Of a stretch of DNA of 64,000 bases, positions 56,261-64,000 are shown piece after piece. How positions within the stretch are numbered: position 1 is the first letter of the stretch; the number at the start of each line of letters is the position of its first letter. The position numbers and the translations under genes are program-made. The notes below the pieces were generated by a model. It had not been told where the DNA came from. It saw only the letters and a list, made by a program, of their open reading frames with translations, and ran no database searches. This DNA is from Cordia subcordata (Eukaryota; Streptophyta; Magnoliopsida; Boraginales; Cordiaceae). The stretch spans positions 15,103,001 through 15,167,000 of the forward strand of contig JAPTOF010000015.1 of the NCBI GenBank assembly GCA_028554755.1, given 5' to 3'.

Positions 56261-58490
56261 GTCTTGGTTGTTTTGTGTATACATGCACTTTATCAAACTT
56301 TTTAGGGGAATAGACAGAGAGGGTTCCTTTTTCATTCGCCTGGAGTGTGCTCTAGATACACTCCTTGTGGGCAAATTTACTGGCTCCTAGTTTCCTCCCA
56401 GTTTGTGCAAACAGACATGTATATTGCATCTCTAGAATTATGGTTCATTCAGTTGCAGTAGGCAATAGGTTGCGTATAAATTCTCATTTCATCTGGGTTG
56501 TGGTACCATGCTATATTTTGGTAGACTTGATCATAAGTTCTCTATTCTGTGGCGATGAATAGTGGAATCTGCTTTATATACCATAAGAATTCCCTCAACC
56601 TTCTTATTTCACTTAATCTAACCAATATTTTGAGTCTGGCCAGGTAAGTTGTAACTACCTCATACTAATAATACTTCTTCAAAAGGTTATTCAATTGAAT
56701 TCCACATCTAACCAGATGGATGAGAGTTACAATTCGTGCTTTTGGGATTCAGTTTTACCCATTCTTTCTTATTGATAGAGGTATCTCTGTCTGTGTTTCT
56801 ACTTTTCTTGATTCACTTTCCTTTAAAAGTTAAAGAACATAGCATAGCACAAATATTTGAGCATTTAATGAAGTATGGTTGAAGATAACCCATTTGATCG
56901 ATGGGCTACTTCATGATTTGATTTTATGGCCATTCTCCGGCTGCAAAGCAATCCAACGAATGTTATTTTGATCAAAGATCTGAGTATGTATGCTACTATT
57001 TTTCTAGTAGTTAGTAATTATTATCTCAGTAGCTTGCTGTCGTTAATCTGAGACATCTGTAACCTAGCAAAACATTGGGAACGGAGGGGGAGGGGTAGGG
57101 GGAAAGGGAAAGAAACAAGTGTACATGTATGATCTTTAGAAATGTTCATCTGTTTATCTTATACATTCACCTTTGCTTGATTGAGGTTCGTTTTTCCCCC
57201 ATTTGTTTCATTGCACAATATATTTTTATGGTCGAAGAGTCAATTCAAACTTGGCCTAGGTTAGCTTCTTTTACAAAGTTTCTACCTATCGCATAAAGAG
57301 AGTTGAAACTAACTGACTTATATTGTGATTAATTGTTGTCATTTTTTGATAACTACAAGTTCTAAACTTCCACATTTTAGATGAGCTCAATATTGACAGA
57401 AGGATATCAAAAAGTAGGCTTGCTAGTCGAATGGCTTTTTAGTTATATGCATGGTCAAGACTCATCAGTATCACAGTTGCTAAGCACAAATTATATTGTG
57501 CATCCTTTACATGGTATGCCCATTTAGCATAGTATACCTAACTTTTTTTTTTGTACATCATGCGCCTTAAAAAAGAATGAAACAATCTGCTCATTAGTAC
57601 TATTCTCTCTCATCTTCTTTCTCTTCTCCTCTTCTCTCTTCTACCTTCTCTCGCCGGTGACTCCACCGCCCACCTCACACAAAGCCATCAGCATCAACAA
57701 GTTCCTCACCACACACCATCACATGTCGCCGCTATTAAGCTCCTACCGGCAAGATTTCAACATCTCCAAGGTCACACAACATCTACTGGTGGTGCAAATA
57801 CCATTACTCTTGCAGGATTGTTGAATTTTAATGATGGATTTTGGTCTTGTTGTCATGGTACTCTAGTTGACGAGCGAAATTGTTCTAATTTTTCTTTTTT
57901 TGTTTTTTTTTCAGAACATAAATAAGTGATTAATTTGTACAACCAATTGGTTCATTTTCTTTGAAACAGAATCAACTAAATTTGGTTATTTCTAAAAAAG
58001 GCATACAAAACAACCATGTTTTCTTCATCTATAGCAAAATACAAGAGTTTGCTTTTCAACCAAGTAGTTCATGTGTTCTGTCAAACCTATAAATTTTTGT
58101 ACTTCCAAAAAATTGCAGCAAAGGTATTAATTAGATTAGCATGGACCACCCAAAAGTATTTTGGTTAAAGGCAGATCCATATTGATGCCCTTTTAAGTGT
58201 AGAAAGAAACTCACGAATTAAAAGCAAATGTATAGTGATGTACAAATAAGTGATATATGTTGTTTTTAGCTCCTCTTTTTTTTTTTTTTTTCCTTCTGTC
58301 CCTCTCTCTTTTCTCCTGTGGTCAAGTTTTTGGGTTGATTGTTTGTAATTTGATAGATTGTGGTCTTGTTATGGGAGTAAAAGGATATGCATATCTATAC
58401 AAGTTATTGTTATTTTGTATCATTGAAGATACTGTTGAAAATTTAAGAAGGAAGACGAGGAGGAGAAAAGACAAATTTTCTTTTCACTTT
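56261..58490. other. Intergenic stretch, no gene supported
   Basis: Includes a G-run (57084-57105), a CT-rich leader-like stretch at 57600-57655 followed by a 34-codon frame without known relatives, and T-runs at 57890-57912 and 58276-58292. Confidence 0.45.
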
Positions 58491-59200
58491 TGAACATGTA
58501 GTATTAAAATTGTGAACATAAAAAATATGAAAGGTAAACATGTAAAAATTGTGAACATGTAATATAAAATTGTGGACATCTAATATAGAGGTTGTGAATG
58601 TATAAAAATTGTAAACATGTAATATAAAGATTGTGAACATATAATATAAAGATTTATGTGTGATTCTATTTAGGGAGTTAAGCTAAGAGTGATATGACTT
58701 ATTAGTATCATTTTCTTTGAAAGGTTGGGATCTAGTGGTTCGCGGCATAAGTTTTGTTATTTTAAGATTTTTTAATTTGAAAGTTGTAAGTTGTGAACAT
58801 AGCATTAACAGGCTGTGAACATGTCGTTCATAATTACGAACATTTTGGCCAAAGTCATGAATATGTCATTATATGTGTAAATGTTTCGACTAGAGCTTGT
58901 AAACGTGCCGTTTATAGGGGTGAATGTATTGGTCAGAGGTTGTGAACATGTCGTTTGTTAATTGCGAAGAAATAATGTAAATTTTTTTATATAATATAAG
59001 AGTGGTGAACAATTAAATTTATAAATATATCGTATAAAACTTGTGAATAATTAAAAGTCTTGAATAGAAAATATTAAAATTGTGAATATGTGATATGAAA
59101 TATGTAAATAATTAAAACTTATGAACTTGTAATATAAAAATTGTGAATGTATAATATAAAAATTATGAACATATAATATAAAGATTGTGAACGAGTACAT
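58490..59200. repeat. Degenerate ~22-bp repeat field (TTGTGAACATGTAATATAAA)
   Basis: Units of the type TTGTGAACATGTAATATAAA occur about seven times at 58490-58655 and again, more diverged, at 58785-59190. Spacing is 20-24 bp. A unique segment at 58656-58780 separates the two clusters. Confidence 0.75.
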
Positions 59201-59337
59201 AATGGTATATTAAATATTTTTATAATTTATTTGAAATGTGTCAAATTTAATAACTCATCAAAACTTCATCTTGATTTCTCTTTTCTCTTTAAAACTCTTT
59301 CATAATGTGTATATATAAAAGAAGATCATTAAAAAAA

Positions 59338-59708
59338 GAGGATAAATTATTCATTTGGTCTCTTATCTTTAATTTGACTATTTTGACAATTAAATCCCTT
59401 ATTTTTAAAACACAACCAGTATTTTAATTAACAAGGTTGTTAATCCTGAGCTAAAACATAAAACGAAGTAATATTTTTTACTTTCTTATAAATCTTTATA
59501 ATTTGTGATGCCATCAATCTCTTATCTTCACAATTTGTAACATTCTTAGTTTTAACACCATTATTTTGTTGTTATTTTTAGGAAAAGGGATTATACATCA
59601 TAAAATAAGAGACTAAATTATTGTATTTTAAAAATAAAAAAATTATTATTGAAAACATAAAAATAAGAAACGAAATGAATCATCCAAACCAATATATTTT
59701 ACCCTTTT
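59338..59708. mobile_element. Possible MITE with imperfect terminal inverted repeats
   Basis: GATAAATTATTCATTTGGTCTCTTATC at the left mirrors the reverse of the right end (GGGTAAAATATATTGG...GATTCATTTCGTTTCTTATT), allowing a 12-bp gap. The flanking A/T runs make a target duplication impossible to judge. Confidence 0.35.
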
Positions 59709-61048
59709 TAAAATATGGGATAGATAGTTTTTTTTTTAAAGCTTCCTTCACATCTTGGCTTTCTTTGACTAAGTCTAACATTACATACGATAGGAGACGA
59801 GAGTCAACATCTTTGTCAGCCTTTGGCACCAAATGCAACAACTTCTTTTTTTTTTTTTTTTTCCTTTTGGGTAGAAGCAACAACTTCTTTGATAGAGGTC
59901 TACTAACTAATGCGTGTCTTTCACATGGGCACAGGTGTATGTAGAGAGGTGGGTGCACAGTGATTCAAGAGTATGATATACGAACTGGTTGCTGAGTACA
60001 TAGACAGTTGGGGAATTGAGTTGAACTTCAAGCGCAGATTAGATCGTTGTTTTACTGAAGTCATAATTTCATAATATCTATTGATTTTCTGAGAAATTCA
60101 TTATAAAAAAGGCTCTATATTCACTAGAAAAAGGATGTGTAGCTGCATTATTCTTTTAACTACGTTGGGAGACAATTTGTTTTATTGTTGCTATAAGGCT
60201 CTGTTTGGGCAAGCAAATTTGAGATCCGATTAAGTTGGACAGTTGACTAGTGTTTTCCAAGTGTTTGTTATTAAATTAGGACATGAACAATTAAAACTTC
60301 CTTCATGATAATGAAGTACAAGCTTCTTTATAATTTGCACGCAAGTCATTTGGTTTATCCTGGAATGTTAGGTCTTTTAATGTTCCTTAATTTTTTCTTC
60401 CTTTTCATTTTTGGTTTCTAAGATTATTATTGTTATCATCGTCTGGTTTTGAAGATTATTTACAATCAATCACTGTCTTATTTGCACGTTCCAATGTTAA
60501 TAGCTCGGCCTTGTCGGGAATTAATATTTCAAGGAAGGTTCCTCGTTTCACTCTTAAACTAGGTTTGTATTGTGGAGAGGGTTTAATAAAGGAAAGAAAA
60601 GGAAAGGATGGATGGAGTTACAAAAGAAAGGAAAGAAAATGATTAATTTTGGTTTGGAGTGAAAAAAATTTGTAAAGGGTAGAGTCATAAAAGGATTGTA
60701 AAGAAATGAAAGAGAGGTATGAATTTTATATTTGAAGTGAACTTTTATACTCTTTTAAATTTTATGTTAAACATAGTACAAAGTATCACTGCAAGAAGAT
60801 GAATCCTCTCTCTATATTCACCCAATTGTAAGGATTAATTTAAAAGATATGGGAGGATAACTTATATATGCTCTTAACTACATTTACTCACATCCCTTCG
60901 ACCCAAACAAAGAGAGGGATTCTTAAATCCTTCGATACCCATTCCTGCCCCCCACTCCCCTCAATTCAAGGGTTAAGGATTCATTGTTGTTTACCAGAAT
61001 CGATCATTCACCTTACAAGAAGACTGACATATTACTATTCATTGTTCC
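59709..61048. other. Intergenic stretch, no gene supported
   Basis: T-run at 59847-59861; GGCTCTGTTTGGGCAAGC at 60198 resembles a MITE end without a partner. No coding evidence. Confidence 0.45.
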
Positions 61049-61580
61049 CAGGGTTGGCAATGGGGCCGGATAGGGATGGGCTGTTAATAAAACTCTAGCC
61101 CCTACCCCTATCTTAGACCTATATTGAGGTAAACTTTGACACTATTGTCCCTGCCCCTGTTGGATAGAAAAAGCCCCGTCGGAGTACCTGTCAATAAAAT
61201 GACATTATAATATTTTAAAAAAAATACCAATAGATAAGTGCGTATATTGGAAATAGGTTAACTTTTATAACTAAACCAAAATTTTTTTTTAAAGATATAA
61301 AGTTTATATTAAAATATATAAAAACATATTAGAAATATTTACAAAATAATATAATATTTATATTAAAAATATGTAAGAGCATATAAGAAGTAACAAATAT
61401 AGATATATAGTAGGGTGGGCGGAGCGGGGTGGATAAACCCCTACCCTTACCTACCCCCACAGTGGAGTAGGAAAGAAAACCCTGCCTCACCCCTATTAGG
61501 GGTTTTTCGCCAAAAACCCACCTCGACTCTTATGGTACTTCTGCGGAGCAAAGTCGAGCGAGATACCATTGCTATCCCTA
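61049..61580. mobile_element. hAT-type MITE (532 bp)
   Basis: The left end CAGGGTTGGCAATGGGGC and the reversed right end TAGGGATAGCAATGGTAT form the terminal inverted repeat typical of plant hAT MITEs. ATTGTTCC (61041-61048) and ATTGTTGC (61581-61588) are an 8-bp target duplication with one change. The GC-rich flanks (CCCCTACCC, GGGGCGGG-like) enclose an AT-rich centre with no ORF. Confidence 0.82.
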
Positions 61581-61588
61581 ATTGTTGC

Positions 61589-62629
61589 CATTAACCTTCT
61601 CTAGTTTACGAATGAAAACGTCAATTGATATCGAATACACTTTTACACTCTTTTCACTACGAGATATTTTGGCATGTCTTCATAAAATTGGGGAAGGAAA
61701 TTTGAGACCAAAAGAACTTAGTTCTTTCATGGAAAAGTGGCATGGCAATAAAGACTTATTTGCATGTTTTTGAATGAAATATTGTCGGACGAGATGGTAG
61801 TATCGTCGAGGCTATACCTGCTCGAGTCTGTCGGGCAATGAGATCTGAACCCTCGAACTCTTGAGGTAGTTCACTATTATTATTAATATGTTATTGACTT
61901 TTAGTAGTCTATGTATATGTAACTACTTGAGGGTGATTATGATTCTTCATATGTAAAGTTTATTGGTACATTTGAGATTTGGAATAAGTTGTTAGTTGCA
62001 AATATTTTTCAAGAGGGTGAATCAAGATTATTAGAATAATTCTGTACCTCATATATTTACAAAAACAACAATGATTTTGAATTAGGTAATATATTTATAC
62101 ACAAGACTTGAAATGGTAAAAAGAGTAGGAATAAGATGATTGAACCCAAGATCTTAAAGGGATTGAATTTTTGAAAGCTATACCATCTATTTAGTTTTGC
62201 TTATTTCTACGTGCTCATAAGCAGTTGGTGTTTATAAACAACTTCTGATATTTATAAGAAAGTGATAATAAAGGCACACTAAGTATGATATATTCATTAT
62301 CAAGTCTATTTTATTTCCAGTTTCATTCCATTTGCTTGCCTAGTATATTCCTTTCTAAATTTGTTTCAATATACCAATCACCACCTTAAAAGTTAAAAAT
62401 TTGTTGTCTTTGGGCAAACTATGATATTTAAAATTTACAGTAGGTATACAAATTTTCAATTGGTCTGTTTTCTTTTTTCCTTTCAACATTACTTTTAATT
62501 CTTTTGATTGAAATATCATTAATGAAAAAGTATGATTTTTTGTATTCAATTTACCATGAGTTTGGGGGAAATTAATTTTATATTATTGATTACCATATAT
62601 ATAGTTTGTAATAGTTAATTTACCATTTT
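61589..62629. other. Intergenic stretch, no gene supported
   Basis: AT-rich. A 63-codon plus frame at 61582-61773 has no recognised relatives. Confidence 0.45.
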
Positions 62630-62639
62630 AGGACCACAC

Positions 62640-64000
62640 TTAGGCAGGCCTCCTTGAGGAGACGATACCCGTATTCTTGCACACTACACTGCATTCAATC
62701 CATGCACTTGCGAATTATAAATTGATATCACATTTGAAGAGATTGCTTTGTTGTCAAAGAATTTCATGTAAGATTTTTGTTTCTTTGAAGAATCATAGCC
62801 AATTCTGACTTTATCAAAAACACACCTTTGTTTTCCGAACAAAGCATTCAAGTTCTTGACTCCATTTGTAAACTTTGAAACAACTTCATCCTAATTCTTT
62901 ACTTTCTTCTTCAAATCCTCATTTTAATTTTGCAAATCAACATTTGTCTTCTTTTTCCAAACTTTCATTTTCACAATTAGAATCATGCGATTGTTTTTCA
63001 AGAGATGAAACATTCTTTTTAAGCTCTTTGTTTTTGTTGACAATCTTTTCAAATTTAATAATCATTTCATTGGACATGTCCTTTAATTCATCATTAGAGC
63101 ATTTATCCTCATCACAAGATACATAGTTAGGGGTTACCTCATTATCCTCACTTGCCATGGGACAAAGGTTAGCCATCTTTTCCTCAATGGAGTCCTCTTC
63201 TTCATCACTTGAGTCTGGGTCACTCTAACTAGCTTTCAATGCCCTCTTTTTGTACTTTTTGTCATCTTTCTTCCTCAATAAGCATTTAGCTTTTACATGG
63301 CCTGGTTTTTTACATTTAAAACATATTAGTTCTTTGCTAGATTCTCCTTTACTTACCTCTTTTCTTGGAACTCTTCTTGAGTTGAACTTTTCCTTTCTCA
63401 TGAACCTTCTAAACTTTGAGAACATTGCTATTTCCTCATCCTCATCACTATCACTTTCACTTGTTAAATCTTCTTGCGGTGTGGCTTTGAGTGCAATGGT
63501 CTTTGTAGCTTTTAGACGTTTCTCAAGTTCTTTAAGTTCTAGCTCATGCGTTATGAGTAAGCCGACAAGTTCACTCAATGGCAGTTTGTTAAGGTCCTTA
63601 GCTTCTTTAATTGTCGTCACCTTAGGTTGGCATGACAGTGGTAGACTTCTTAAGAGTTTCCTAACAAGCTCGGCATTTTCATAAGATTTTTCAAGAGATT
63701 TCAAAGAATTTATAATTCCTATGAATCTAGAATACATTTACTCAATATTTTCTTCAAGAAGCATAGCAAACATTTCATATTTATGCACCAGCACACTAAT
63801 TCTAGTCTCTTTTACTTGACTAGTTCCTTCATATGTAACTTCAAGTTGATCCCATATTTCCTTTGTGGTAGTGCATCCAATTATCCTATGAAACTCAGTA
63901 GCATCCATGCAAAGATAAAGATAATGAATAGCAATAGCATTGGCTTTAGCAAGTTTTATATCATCTTTATCTCTTTCATCTTTCAGTTTAAGAGCCTTCA
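62640..64000 (-). pseudogene. Second SIRE-like copia gag fragment, runs off the right edge
   Basis: The minus-strand reading holds the UBN2 gag core (LRSLPLSCQPKVTTIKEAKD), an acidic linker, the CCHC knuckle CFKCKKPGHVKAKC near 63330-63290 and, after a stop near 63225, an acidic/coiled-coil tail to about 62940. It then decays to about 62640, ending in SSPQGGLPKCG-like sequence. The 5' part continues beyond base 64000 with in-frame breaks (for example near 63738). It is related to, but clearly different from, the gag at 6235-7362. No protease or LTR is visible at its lower end, so it was truncated there. Confidence 0.85.

Noticed and set aside
57600..57835. CT-rich leader followed by a short ATG frame
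   Set aside because: Only 34 codons, no relatives and no splice partners; could be chance or a captured leader.
1..64000. CRISPR arrays, bacterial operons or an insertion of organelle DNA
   Set aside because: No regularly spaced identical repeats, no Shine-Dalgarno-led gene clusters and no organelle genes were seen; introns and LTR elements show plant nuclear DNA.

Overview
The window is nuclear DNA of a flowering plant, most likely a eudicot. It is AT-rich, has spliced genes with plant-type GT-AG introns, and more than half of it is recognisable transposon sequence. Only two intact protein genes are present. One is a plastid protein of unknown role with DUF1292/DUF3727-type sequence (+ strand, 10218-26380, ten exons). 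The other is plastid 3-oxoacyl-ACP synthase III, KASIII (- strand, 45765-50628, eight exons). Both can be read from start to stop with every splice junction in phase.

Left block (1-8694): a Ty1/copia LTR element of the SIRE/Maximus type on the minus strand, cut by the window edge inside its 3' LTR. It has 1271-bp LTRs, a Met-tRNA primer site, gag, pol and a third ORF between pol and the 3' LTR. All coding parts carry stops or frameshifts, yet the visible LTR parts differ at only 5 of 308 bases. From 8695 to 10145 there are MITE scraps and a 617-bp foldback repeat directly upstream of the first gene.

The first gene has a 2-kb intron 3 carrying a complete miniature LTR element (TRIM, 13108-14111, 5-bp duplication GTTTG) and an LTR relative. 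Its 9-kb intron 6 carries a nest: copia element A has copia element B inside its RNase H region, and a later 176-bp tandem duplication crosses their junction. One intron appears to use a GC donor.

Between the genes (26381-45764): a non-autonomous Helitron (26616-29203), a GRF zinc-finger pseudogene, a decayed Ulp1-type protease gene, a Gly-rich ORF, a long-TIR Mutator-like MITE with a 9-bp duplication (38278-39495) and a hAT transposon with an 8-bp duplication and a broken transposase (40043-43932).

Right of KASIII (50629-64000): a probable KASIII 5' leader with duplicated sequence, several tandem duplications, isolated exon fragments of two unrelated host genes on the same strand (allantoate-deiminase-like and SUF4/ZNF207-like), a degenerate 22-bp repeat field, two MITEs (one a hAT type with an 8-bp duplication) and a second SIRE-like copia gag running off the right edge. 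The two host genes serve the plastid; nothing suggests they are co-regulated. No tRNA, rRNA, CRISPR or bacterial-type system was seen. The main interest is the layered transposon history and the captured exon pieces.
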